Positions 6,166 to 12,587 of a stretch of 37,355 nucleotides of DNA are shown piece by piece (positions within the stretch are counted from its first letter, which is position 1; each line of letters opens with the position of its first letter). The notes below the pieces were generated by a model that searched no databases, was not told where the DNA came from, and saw only the letters and a program-made list of their open reading frames with translations. Source of the stretch: a virus; IMG/VR virus record IMGVR_UViG_3300021438_000038, positions 1 through 37,355 of that record. The stretch is one strand, 5' to 3'. The position numbers and the translations under genes were made by a program.

Positions 6166-6350
6166 CGGCCTCTCCTCTCGACGACTGCGCGCCACTCGCC
6201 CGTGACCGGCTGGATTCGGCAGGCGAGCCTGGCAATGGCCTCAGCGTCGCGACCGACAGCGAGCGGTTTGCGGTCGGTGGAGCGGAGGACAACGAAGGAC
6301 ATCTTCGCAGCGAGAAGCCGATCATCGCGGGTGTTGCTGTCGAAAATCAT
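6162..6350 (-). CDS. Small hypothetical protein
   Basis: A 62-residue protein, MIFDSNTRDDRLLAAKM..., with one alpha-beta-like domain and a basic end (VVERRGR). The upstream GGGAGGAG and an ATGA overlap support the start at 6350. It is the second gene of the leftward early operon. The function is unknown. Confidence 0.72.
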   Translation of the reverse strand: MIFDSNTRDDRLLAAKMSFVVLRSTDRKPLAVGRDAEAIARLACRIQPVTGEWRAVVERRGR

Positions 6351-6556
6351 GACCTCACTCCTCCCGGAGGCGGGCCACCAAGTCCCCTCGCCCGCCGCAG
6401 CGTGAAGGCAAGTATTTCGGAGAGAGTGTCGTGAGTCAGACCGTTCTCATCGCGCCGCTCGAGAGCACCAGAAGAGACGATTGCCTCAGCCACCAGCTTC
6501 CAGGCCCTCCGCCTCCATTGACCGCGCAAGACCCTGCCATCTGTCGTTCTTTTCAT
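6347..6556 (-). CDS. First gene of the leftward operon; small basic protein
   Basis: A 69-residue protein starting MKRTTDGRVLRGQWRRRAW. It is strongly basic at the N-terminus, then helical, with a Gly/Pro-rich C-terminus. The start codon lies only 6 bases downstream of the predicted -10 box of the leftward divergent promoter, so the mRNA would be leaderless or nearly so. The purine-rich GAGGGC between box and ATG is too close to act as a usual ribosome-binding site. Other possible starts within the frame are not obvious. No family is recognised; a first-gene regulator is possible. Confidence 0.68.
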   Translation of the reverse strand: MKRTTDGRVLRGQWRRRAWKLVAEAIVSSGALERRDENGLTHDTLSEILAFTLRRARGLGGPPPGGVRS

Positions 6557-6561
6557 GCCCT

Positions 6562-6624
6562 CAGAGTACGCCTTTATTTTTCGAGCGCAAGGCCTTGCGT
6601 TTCTGAATCTATCGGGGTACTCTG
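6562..6624. promoter_or_regulatory. Symmetric divergent promoter pair with shared palindrome
   Basis: The palindrome CGCAAGGCCTTGCG (6586-6599) carries a TTGCG(T/C) -35-like box on each strand. Rightward: TTGCGT (6595-6600), 17 bp, TACTCT (6618-6623). Leftward: TTGCGC (6590-6585), 16 bp, TACTCT (6568-6563). The outer arms CAGAGTAC (6562-6569) and GTACTCTG (6617-6624) form an inverted repeat nearly concentric with the palindrome (centres 6593 and 6592.5). It separates the two divergent operons and is AT-rich compared with its surroundings. One bound dimer, or RNA polymerase at one promoter, would block both -35 boxes. Confidence 0.75.
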
Positions 6625-6629
6625 TTTTC

Positions 6630-6649
6630 ACGGTCGCAGCACGGACCGT
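6630..6649 (+). promoter_or_regulatory. Hairpin at the predicted 5' end of the rightward transcript
   Basis: ACGGTC (6630-6635) can pair with GACCGT (6644-6649) around an 8-nt loop. It begins about 7 bases after the rightward -10 box, near the expected transcription start, in a ~99-nt untranslated leader. The octamer GTCGCAGC is repeated at 6633 and 6648. It may be a 5' stabilising stem or an operator. Confidence 0.45.
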
Positions 6650-6728
6650 CGCAGCGGGCGATGGGTGGCGCTGGTGACGAGTCGTCTCTCGGAGGCGAAG
6701 CCGCGAAACACGTTGGAGGGGGCTCCAC

Positions 6729-7289
6729 ATGCACTACTCATTGGAAGATGCAGCGAAGAAGCTTGGTATTTCTAGGGTTGATATTTGGAGAGCATTCGTT
6801 GAAGGAGCAATCTCACTCAGGGCTGTAGGCGTGGGTCCGGATGGATGGGCCGTAACGTCGTCTGAGATTGAGCGAATACAGTCTCTTCGAGAGTCGGCTT
6901 CTACAGTGAAGACAACTGACGACACGGCGACATGGCTCCAATCTCACTACCCCCGAGCGGAACGTTGGTGGGCGTTGTGGCTTTCGTCGTGCGAATCGCT
7001 GCGGATCGCGTCCGAGCTTGCGCCGCAACTTCCGGGTTCGCGTGGCGCATCGCTCTTGAGGGAGCACCAGGACGCCGAGCGCTCAGCATCGCTCGGCTAC
7101 CTGTCCGAACTGATCATCGCGTACCAACGCGCCGAGAAGCTGATCGAGGCAAGTGAAGCTCAGGCGTCGAATCCGGACCGGTCCGATTCTGCCCACCGTC
7201 TAGACAAGGCGCGAATCGATAGGCTAAATGTCGATCAGGAGCGCCTCGCAGATCTGATCGCCGAAGTCCGATCGGAGGCGAGGCCATGA
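6729..7289 (+). CDS. HTH protein opening the rightward operon (regulator candidate)
   Basis: A 186-residue protein. Residues ~3-50 (YSLEDAAKKLGISRVDIWRA..., then a short wing and SSEIERIQ) look like the winged helix-turn-helix of excisionase/MerR-type DNA-binding domains. The rest is helical, with a Trp-rich centre and an acidic-basic heptad end. It has a strong ribosome-binding site (GGAGGGG, about 8 nt from ATG). As the first gene after the divergent promoter it is the best candidate for a regulator of that promoter; this is inference. The first ~200 bp are noticeably less GC-rich than the rest of the operon. ATGA overlap with the next gene. Confidence 0.8.
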   Translation: MHYSLEDAAKKLGISRVDIWRAFVEGAISLRAVGVGPDGWAVTSSEIERIQSLRESASTVKTTDDTATWLQSHYPRAERWWALWLSSCESLRIASELAPQLPGSRGASLLREHQDAERSASLGYLSELIIAYQRAEKLIEASEAQASNPDRSDSAHRLDKARIDRLNVDQERLADLIAEVRSEARP

Positions 7290-7444
7290 AAGTGCGCGTC
7301 GTGCGCAGCACCCGAGGTCCCTCAACTGCCGAGCTGGCCCGTCGGAGGGAAGTCCTGAACTGCCTGTGGGAGCGGTACCTGGCCGGAAGGAACCAAGCGC
7401 TCGTGAGTCTCAATTTGCCCTGGAAAAAGGAGGCTCGGTCATGA
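7286..7444 (+). CDS. Small basic protein (52 aa)
   Basis: A 52-residue frame beginning MKVRVVRSTRGPSTAELARRREVL. It fills the gap between two genes and overlaps each by ATGA. It is Arg-rich and predicted helical from residue 14 on. No family is recognised. Confidence 0.72.
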   Translation: MKVRVVRSTRGPSTAELARRREVLNCLWERYLAGRNQALVSLNLPWKKEARS

Positions 7445-7854
7445 GGTGCACGTATCAGCAGATCGAGGCGATCCGGGATCGGGCTGCGGAGATGGGGTTC
7501 GTCGCAAATTGGCACGGCGAGCGCTCTGAGGATGAGGCTTGGCTGAGGGTGAGTCGCGGGGTGGCAGAGATAGCGATGTGCTTTTTCCCGTCCCGCCTGC
7601 CGTTGCTCTCGGTCGAGGCGAGCGACCCGCTAGAGCTCGCACACAGGGCCATTGAAGTGGTGGCGATCTATTCAACTCTCACGGCCGGCCTGCACGACGT
7701 GCGCCCGGTGCTGATGGAGGTCATCGACGCGCAGCGGGAGTCGCACGACCCGTGTAGTGGATGCCTCTTTGATGAAGGTGGGTGCGCCTGGGGTCTCCGC
7801 GGTCTCGACGCTACCATGTGCTCCAAGGCCCTGAGCCCCGAGGCCGCGCCATGA
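7441..7854 (+). CDS. Hypothetical protein with C-terminal cysteine cluster
   Basis: A 137-residue protein. The first ~85 residues look like a compact alpha-beta domain (MRCTYQQIEAIRDRAAEMGF...). The C-terminus holds PCSGCLFDEGGCAW and, after about 12 residues, MCSKAL, a C-x2-C-x7-C-x11-C arrangement suited to zinc or an iron-sulfur centre. AAGGAGG lies before the start and the ends are ATGA overlaps. No family is recognised with confidence. Confidence 0.77.
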   Translation: MRCTYQQIEAIRDRAAEMGFVANWHGERSEDEAWLRVSRGVAEIAMCFFPSRLPLLSVEASDPLELAHRAIEVVAIYSTLTAGLHDVRPVLMEVIDAQRESHDPCSGCLFDEGGCAWGLRGLDATMCSKALSPEAAP

Positions 7855-8156
7855 ATCGCTTCGAGGTCTGCGTGACCGGCCACACCACCCTCGAGGTCGC
7901 GCGTCCGCTACCTCTGGTCACATCCGAGCCTGACCTCGCATGGAAGGTGCTCGCGGTCGAAGTGGAGGTCTCGGTCGGCGAGGTGGCCGGAGCGACGTTG
8001 GTGGGCTCGATGACGCCAGTGGTGCTCACGGACGAGGAGGAGATTCGGGCTCTCTACCGGGTCGAGGACAACTATGACCCGGACGATCACTACGTTGACG
8101 ACGTGTACGAAGAGGAGAGGTGCGAACGCAGGAGGGAGCTTCTGGAGGAACGATGA
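7851..8156 (+). CDS. Hypothetical acidic protein
   Basis: A 101-residue protein beginning MNRFEVCVTGHTTLEV. It has a beta-rich first half with alternating Val and charged residues, and a very acidic Asp/Glu/Tyr segment (YRVEDNYDPDDHYVDDVYEEER) before a basic end. The acidic region could mimic DNA or bind a basic partner, but there is no direct support. ATGA overlaps on both sides. Confidence 0.73.
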   Translation: MNRFEVCVTGHTTLEVARPLPLVTSEPDLAWKVLAVEVEVSVGEVAGATLVGSMTPVVLTDEEEIRALYRVEDNYDPDDHYVDDVYEEERCERRRELLEER

Positions 8157-8299
8157 ACACATGGCGACGCATGTTGTGTTGGCTGTTCGGTCATTCACAC
8201 CACCCATGGATCAATCCAGCTCTTTCGGTGTACTTTCATTGCAGCCGGTGCGGAGAGTTGGCGCCCGGAGATCGATTTCACAGGAGGGATCGACGATGA
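8153..8299 (+). CDS. Small His/Cys zinc-ribbon-like protein (48 aa)
   Basis: A 48-residue frame beginning MNTWRRMLCWLFGHSHHPW and containing FHCSRCGE. The HxHH and CxxC groups about 14 residues apart could bind one zinc ion. The start and end overlap their neighbours by ATGA. No family is recognised. Confidence 0.7.
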   Translation: MNTWRRMLCWLFGHSHHPWINPALSVYFHCSRCGELAPGDRFHRRDRR

Positions 8300-8490
8300 C
8301 TATTCATGAGGCAGCGATGCTTTTCCGAGCGGTGCGAAACCCACCGAGCGACCTGGCCAGAGACCTTGCTTTGAGTCGAATCGTTCTCGTGGTGGCCAAG
8401 GAGCTCGCGCACGAGCACGGAATCAGCGCCAAGGAAGCGGTGAAGGGACTTCAAGACGTCATCAGATCCCCGGTGGTGCAATGGCCCTGA
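8296..8490 (+). CDS. Small helical protein upstream of the exonuclease
   Basis: A 64-residue helical protein, MTIHEAAMLFRAVRNPPSD..., with an upstream AGGAGG. It overlaps the exonuclease gene by 10 bp, so the two are translationally coupled. A role as accessory of the YqaJ/RecT pair is only positional. Confidence 0.72.
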   Translation: MTIHEAAMLFRAVRNPPSDLARDLALSRIVLVVAKELAHEHGISAKEAVKGLQDVIRSPVVQWP

Positions 8491-9341
8491 CGGAAGAGCA
8501 GCTCAAGCAGCGTCGTTCGGGCATCGGAGGGAGCGAGATTGCGGCAATCTTCGGCGAGGACGCGTTCGCGAGCCCATTCGACGTCTGGCTATCGAAGACG
8601 CAAGGGTGGGTAAGGCCATCGACTCCCGACATGGAGAGAGGTACGTATCTCGAGGCCGGAATCGCGGAGTGGTACGCCCACCGCACCGGTCATTCACTGA
8701 TCGAATCCTCCACCCAACATCACGCCAAGGTCGCGATCGCGTTCTGTACGCCAGACCGATTCGAGTGCGTTGGCAATGGACAGGAGCGGATCCTCAGCAT
8801 CAAGTCGCCGCGCCGAGGCGATGCGTGGGGAAAGGCAGGAACAGACGACGTCCCGTCCGGATACCTGCTTCAGCTCCAGTGGGAACACGCCGTTTGCTCC
8901 AGCCTGAAACCTCTCGATCCAGAAATGCGCCTCGTCGCGCTCGTCGACTGCGATCTGCGCGTCTACGAGACGAAGGCAGACCTCGAGATCCAGTCGTGGT
9001 TGCTCGAGTACGCACAGGAGTGGTGGTCTCGACACGTGGTTGGCGGTGAGCAGCCGTCGCTCGATGGGAGCAGCGAGGCGAATCGATGGTTGCGGACGAA
9101 GTTCCCTCGCGACACGGCCCCGATTCGTCCGGCGAGTATGGCCGAGGACCTCGGCATGCTCGATCTGAGAGCCGTAGAATCCGACCTCAAGCGACTGGAG
9201 AGCGAAGCCATGACACTGAAGCTCGCACTGATGCAGGCGATCGGCGATGCCGGGGGGATCGAGAGTCCGGCCGGCAGGATCACCTACAAGGCCGACAGGA
9301 ATGGGAAGCGGTCATTCAAGACACGTTGGACGGAGGAGTGA
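8481..9341 (+). CDS. YqaJ-family viral recombinase exonuclease
   Basis: A 286-residue protein of the YqaJ/lambda-exonuclease group (PD-(D/E)XK nucleases). These digest one strand of double-stranded DNA ends to give single strands for the annealing protein. Seen: the N-terminal RRSGIGGSEIAAIFG signature at 11-25, E58 in ERGTYLEAGIAEWY, PD at 91-92, LSIKSP with the catalytic-type Lys108, and the Gln-rich YLLQLQWE helix at 129-135. A heptad-like helix follows near residues 215-245. The next gene is RecT, the usual partner. The start is the ATG at 8481. Confidence 0.9.
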   Translation: MALTEEQLKQRRSGIGGSEIAAIFGEDAFASPFDVWLSKTQGWVRPSTPDMERGTYLEAGIAEWYAHRTGHSLIESSTQHHAKVAIAFCTPDRFECVGNGQERILSIKSPRRGDAWGKAGTDDVPSGYLLQLQWEHAVCSSLKPLDPEMRLVALVDCDLRVYETKADLEIQSWLLEYAQEWWSRHVVGGEQPSLDGSSEANRWLRTKFPRDTAPIRPASMAEDLGMLDLRAVESDLKRLESEAMTLKLALMQAIGDAGGIESPAGRITYKADRNGKRSFKTRWTEE

Positions 9342-9343
9342 CA

Positions 9344-10177
9344 ATGGCAAACGAAATCGTGAAGGACACTGGTACGGTCGCGACGCTCGCGACGATGATG
9401 CGGGAGCGCAAGGCTGTCATAGAGCAGGCGCTCCCGAAGCACATCACGGCAGAGCGGCTCATGCGCGTAGCGGTCAACTGTGTTTCGAAATCTCCTCAGC
9501 TCCAGCAGTGCTCGCCGCTGTCTCTCTACCGGTCTGTGCTGGTGGCGGCCGAGCTGGGACTAGAGCCGGGTGGCGCGCTCGGACACCTCTATTTAGTGCC
9601 CTACAAGGCCGAGTGCACGGCCCAAATCGGGTACCGTGGGCTCGTGCATCTGGCTCGGCAGAGCGGCGATGTGTCGACCGTGCGCACCGTGGTGGTGAGA
9701 GAGAGAGACACTTTCGGGTGGACCGAGGGGTTCTCGACTCGCATCGAGCACGAGGTGTACCTAGCAGGAGACCCCGGCCCGCTCAAACACGTCTACTGCG
9801 TTGTCGGGCTCAAGGACGGGACGTTCCAGGCCGAGTTGATGAGTCGCGCCCAGGTCGACGCCGTCAAAGCTAAAAGCAAGACGGCTGGCCGCGACGACTC
9901 GCCTTGGGCTCTGCACTTCGACGAGATGGCGCGGAAGACCGTGGCCAAGCGCGGCCTGAAGTGGGCTCCGCTGTCGAGCGAGCGCTACATCCGAGCCTTG
10001 GAGGTGGACGCCGAGGATTACGTCGAAGGTGAGGTATCGACGCCCGACGTGGTCAGCGCCAGCCTCAAGGAGAGGTTGGCGAAGAAGACCGGCCGCCTGT
10101 TTCCGACCACAGAAGAGCTCGATGCGGCGACGCCGGAGTCTGCGCCAGATCCTAAGCCGACACCGCCGAAGGAGTAA
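9344..10177 (+). CDS. recT: RecT single-strand annealing protein
   Basis: A 277-residue RecT-family protein, which binds single-stranded DNA and anneals complementary strands during phage recombination, independently of RecA. The core family pattern is visible: SLYRSVLVAAELGLEP (60-75), GHLYLVPYK (80-88), AQIGYRGLVHLARQSGDV (93-110), and the later AxDDSPW-x-LHFDEMARKTVAKRGLK region. The C-terminus is a Pro-rich flexible tail, as is common. The ribosome-binding site GGAGGAG precedes the ATG at 9344; a longer frame in phase begins inside the exonuclease gene and is not credible. Coupled with the YqaJ exonuclease. Confidence 0.93.
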   Translation: MANEIVKDTGTVATLATMMRERKAVIEQALPKHITAERLMRVAVNCVSKSPQLQQCSPLSLYRSVLVAAELGLEPGGALGHLYLVPYKAECTAQIGYRGLVHLARQSGDVSTVRTVVVRERDTFGWTEGFSTRIEHEVYLAGDPGPLKHVYCVVGLKDGTFQAELMSRAQVDAVKAKSKTAGRDDSPWALHFDEMARKTVAKRGLKWAPLSSERYIRALEVDAEDYVEGEVSTPDVVSASLKERLAKKTGRLFPTTEELDAATPESAPDPKPTPPKE

Positions 10178-10180
10178 GTA

Positions 10181-10333
10181 GTGCGAGATGGATGCCTGGT
10201 GAATCATGGCGCCAGGTGGATCTCAAGGCAGTTCGAGCCTGCATGTCTCGCTTGCAGCACCGTCGTTCGCGCTCGGGGCTACCCCCGGTCCTGCGCGCGG
10301 GCGGCATTTTTCAATGGGAGGAACACGCAATGA
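10181..10333 (+). CDS. Small CxxC protein (50 aa)
   Basis: A 50-residue frame starting at a GTG three bases after the RecT stop, with an ideal AAGGAG upstream. It contains PACLAC and a further Cys and is Arg-rich. It ends in an ATGA overlap with the next gene. No family is recognised. Confidence 0.68.
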   Translation: MRDGCLVNHGARWISRQFEPACLACSTVVRARGYPRSCARAAFFNGRNTQ

Positions 10334-10725
10334 CGGACGGGACGAAACCAAAGCAGCCGTGGACGCCAGGGCCGTTGAAGCTGGCAGTGTGGGACGAGAT
10401 GGCAAAAGATCCGGTGGAGATGTTTCGTAATCATATCTCGCACGGATCTGGACTGATCTGGTCGGTGTGGGCTCCAAATCATCCCAAGACGGTCGGTTGC
10501 CATCCGCGACCTGTGCACGCCGTTACGACATGCATCACCGGAAACGGCCCTACATCGGAGGCAAACGCGACGCTATATGCCGCTGCTCCCGCGCTCGCCG
10601 AGGCGCTGGCTGCGCTGGTAGATGCCGCCGATCATTCCGAAGTGACCTATCAGCCCATGCGCGATGCCGTAGAGGGCGCCCGTGCCGCACTCGATGCATG
10701 TGGATGGAAGTGGGGTGGGCGATGA
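10330..10725 (+). CDS. Hypothetical phage protein with alanine-rich helix
   Basis: A 131-residue protein. The N-terminal half (PWTPGPLKLAVWDEM, HGSGLIWSVWAP) is beta-like. It is followed by NATLYAAAPALAEALAALVDAA, a motif seen in many small phage proteins of unknown function. GGGAGG precedes the ATG at 10330. It overlaps the next gene by ATGA. Confidence 0.78.
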   Translation: MTDGTKPKQPWTPGPLKLAVWDEMAKDPVEMFRNHISHGSGLIWSVWAPNHPKTVGCHPRPVHAVTTCITGNGPTSEANATLYAAAPALAEALAALVDAADHSEVTYQPMRDAVEGARAALDACGWKWGGR

Positions 10726-11207
10726 GCGAGAACAAGCTCAGGCTGGTCATGAGCGACGCGAAGCCGATGACGACGGCAGACGTTGAGAGCATGCCGAAGC
10801 ACACGGATGCCCCACACACCTACGTCGCCGAGTACCCGAACCACGTGCTCGTTCGTCGCAATGAACTCCTCGCCACCACCCGGGCGCTCGAAGCAGCGCA
10901 GACGGCGCTGGCGATGCGCTCCCATCGCACTGTCGAGGAGATCACTCACGCCGAGAAGGCCGAGGACGAACGAGACGAAGCCGAGAACGAGCTCGACGCC
11001 GCGGTTGCCCGCCGTGACGAGGTGATCGCCAATCTCGACCGGATCCATGGACAAGTGGGGCCGGAGCTGGCGAGGCCTCGGGCACTCGTCGCCGAGCTGG
11101 TAGCAGTGCTGACTAGACTAGAGCGCCTTGCGAGCAAGGTGGGTTTCGAATATACGTGCGACGCCGCCAGAGATGTCTTGAGAAAGGCAAAGGAGGCTGG
11201 TCTATGA
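10722..11207 (+). CDS. Coiled-coil hypothetical protein
   Basis: A 161-residue protein, MSENKLRLVMSDAKPM.... Residues ~50-110 form a long Glu/Arg/Ala heptad segment (LEAAQTALAM, EKAEDERDEAENELDAAVARRDE), followed by a helical C-terminal part (ALVAELVAVLTRLERLASK). The C-terminal helix resembles that of the next gene (TLVSELVTALDAI), which suggests the two are distant relatives. Function unknown. Confidence 0.75.
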   Translation: MSENKLRLVMSDAKPMTTADVESMPKHTDAPHTYVAEYPNHVLVRRNELLATTRALEAAQTALAMRSHRTVEEITHAEKAEDERDEAENELDAAVARRDEVIANLDRIHGQVGPELARPRALVAELVAVLTRLERLASKVGFEYTCDAARDVLRKAKEAGL

Positions 11208-11443
11208 GGCCCGAAGAATCCGAAGAGATGGATGCGATGGACGAGAAGATCGGATCGCTGCAGTGCAGACTGGACCGAGCACAGAAGGATCGTGATTCCG
11301 CTCGGACCCTTGTATCCGAGCTGGTGACGGCGCTTGATGCGATCGTCTGCAATTGGGACGCTGACGACGAGGGCAAGGTGCATCCAGACCTGATCGATAC
11401 CACTCGAGCCGCCCTGGCCAAAGCGAATGGAAGCACGCCATGA
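11204..11443 (+). CDS. Hypothetical helical protein
   Basis: A 79-residue acidic helical protein, MRPEESEEMDAMDEK..., with a C-terminal half similar in pattern to the preceding gene product (VSELVTALDAI ... TTRAALAKA). ATGA overlaps on both sides. Function unknown. Confidence 0.73.
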   Translation: MRPEESEEMDAMDEKIGSLQCRLDRAQKDRDSARTLVSELVTALDAIVCNWDADDEGKVHPDLIDTTRAALAKANGSTP

Positions 11444-11703
11444 CTCCCGCCGCATGGCAAGAGGGGCGCATCCATCGGCGCACGCTCACGCTCGGAGACG
11501 ATGCCGAGATCGTGCAGACGCTCGAGGTCTTCGCCGCCACCGGCACGGAGGCATGGAGCGTCGTCTCTCAGATCGTCGAAGAGGAGGATACCGCCCACGT
11601 GCTCACTGGGCGCGCAATGGGGCTCCGCGAGGCGAAGAAGCTCGCCGATCGGCACGTCGACGAGCTGCGTCATGTGTGGGACGAAGACGGGCGGGCGGCA
11701 TGA
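11440..11703 (+). CDS. Hypothetical protein
   Basis: An 87-residue protein beginning MTPAAWQEGRIHRRTL, with an N-terminal beta hairpin, a central VVSQIVEEEDTAHVLTG strand-turn and a C-terminal charged helix (LREAKKLADRHVDELRHVW). The last helix could be a dimer contact. ATGA overlaps on both sides. No family is recognised. Confidence 0.72.
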   Translation: MTPAAWQEGRIHRRTLTLGDDAEIVQTLEVFAATGTEAWSVVSQIVEEEDTAHVLTGRAMGLREAKKLADRHVDELRHVWDEDGRAA

Positions 11704-11909
11704 GACACCTGACCAAGCGGGCGCTGGCGAGGCTGGCAAATCGAGACTGGCACGATCTGCCAGTTGGCCACATTGCCTGTGGAGGCGAGTACACCGAGAG
11801 TGATGTAGGAGGTGTATGGGATGTTCGCCGAGGACTCACCCCGGAGAATCGTCCCACGTGCCCCAGCCGCGCCGTGCTCCTCGATCAGGCGCTCGAGGTC
11901 GCGCCATGA
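11700..11909 (+). CDS. Small hypothetical protein
   Basis: A 69-residue protein, MRHLTKRALARLANRDW..., with a basic helical start and a Gly-rich middle. It is the last secure gene of the rightward operon. Its end overlaps by 25 bp the 3' end of the convergent ribbon-helix-helix gene (stop at 11885). Confidence 0.7.
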   Translation: MRHLTKRALARLANRDWHDLPVGHIACGGEYTESDVGGVWDVRRGLTPENRPTCPSRAVLLDQALEVAP

Positions 11910-12223
11910 GCGAGACGCTGAAGGCGGCGCTCGGAGTCCGAGTGAAGGCTCCACCTGTGCCGCCTCCACCTCGCGAGCGCCCCACCACGCCCCTTCCGCT
12001 GGTGCGACTCGACTGGCTCACGGGGTGTGTCGCTGAGCGGTGCCGCGTGTGCCGACCGGAGCGCCCGCATCACCTCGGCGTGATAGTCGAGCCGCTGCCG
12101 TGCCGCTCTCGTCCACCACTCGGCGAGGGTGCAGTGCTCGGCCTTGGCGGCTGCCTCGACCGCCTGAGCGAGCTTGGGGTCGAGACGGAAGTTGATTGCG
12201 CGTCCGGTGCGTTTGGCTGTCAT
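11885..12223 (-). CDS. Ribbon-helix-helix DNA-binding protein
   Basis: A 112-residue protein. Residues 8-14 (RAINFRL) form a beta strand, followed by DPKLAQAVEAAAKAE and TLAEWWTRAARQRL, the strand-helix-helix order of the MetJ/Arc superfamily that binds operators as a dimer. The C-terminal ~60 residues are Arg/Ser-rich and of irregular composition. They lie opposite the start of a rightward frame at 11906 and may be poorly constrained. GAGG lies about 11 bases before the ATG at 12223. As the last gene of the 13185-11885 cassette it is a candidate repressor of that cassette's control region; this is inferred. Confidence 0.72.
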   Translation of the reverse strand: MTAKRTGRAINFRLDPKLAQAVEAAAKAEHCTLAEWWTRAARQRLDYHAEVMRALRSAHAAPLSDTPREPVESHQRKGRGGALARWRRHRWSLHSDSERRLQRLAHGATSSA

Positions 12224-12367
12224 GTTCAGTCCCGCCTCAGATCGCGTCGCTCGGCCGCACGGCGCTTGCGGTACTCGCGCCGCACCAGCTCGGACAGCGG
12301 GCCAGAGGCCGGCGACCACATGAGCGTATTGCCCGTCGACGACAGCCGCTCGCAGATCTGTGGGTAG
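11906..12367 (+). CDS. Possible last gene of the rightward operon, antisense to the RHH gene
   Basis: A rightward frame that starts in an ATGA overlap with the preceding gene. Its first ~45 residues (MSETLKAALGVRVKAPPVPPPP..., then TGCVAERCRVC) have the GC-rich third positions of real genes here. Beyond that it lies opposite the well-supported RHH helices and the next leftward gene and reads like a shadow. Either a short gene ends differently here (sequence error or frameshift) or the two genes truly overlap head-on. Confidence 0.35.
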   Translation: MSETLKAALGVRVKAPPVPPPPRERPTTPLPLVRLDWLTGCVAERCRVCRPERPHHLGVIVEPLPCRSRPPLGEGAVLGLGGCLDRLSELGVETEVDCASGAFGCHVQSRLRSRRSAARRLRYSRRTSSDSGPEAGDHMSVLPVDDSRSQICG

Positions 12368-12501
12368 CCGCGAGCCTCGATCTTGACGTACCCACCCGCC
12401 GCTGGAGCGAAGAGCTCGAGATTGTGGGGCTGATCAAATTCATCCGTGAATTGAATCGTGCAGCGGCTCTCAGACAGACTCTCGATCTTCATCCTCGCCA
12501 T
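12226..12501 (-). CDS. Hypothetical protein
   Basis: A 91-residue protein beginning MARMKIESLSESRCTIQF, with a beta-rich first half (TIQFTDEF, LELFAPAAGGYVKIEARG) and a strongly basic helical C-terminus (LSELVRREYRKRRAAERRDLRRD) that could contact nucleic acid. The ribosome-binding region GGGAGACGACC is identical to that of the gene at 12815. No family is recognised. Confidence 0.72.
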   Translation of the reverse strand: MARMKIESLSESRCTIQFTDEFDQPHNLELFAPAAGGYVKIEARGYPQICERLSSTGNTLMWSPASGPLSELVRREYRKRRAAERRDLRRD

Positions 12502-12533
12502 GGTCGTCTCCCGTGCTCGCTAGTTGTCTCCAC

Positions 12534-12582
12534 CTCTGCCGGCGAGCGTCGGCAGAGGGTGGCGCCCGACCGGAGTCGGGCG
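12534..12582. terminator. Two adjacent strong hairpins between small genes
   Basis: CCTCTGCCG/CGGCAGAGG (9 bp, 8-nt loop; outer base pair 12533/12558) is followed by CGCCCGAC/GTCGGGCG (8 bp, 4-nt loop; 12563-12570 with 12575-12582). They occupy most of the 86-bp gap between the genes ending at 12588 and starting at 12501. No T-run follows on either strand, so they may act as a weak terminator, an mRNA processing or stability element, or a small structured RNA. Confidence 0.6.
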
Positions 12583-12587
12583 GGTGG

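Noticed and set aside
6661-6828. Alternative rightward frame starting ATGGGTGGC in the leader of the HTH gene
   Set aside because: It overlaps the HTH gene in another frame, has no good ribosome-binding site, and the HTH gene has a very strong one.
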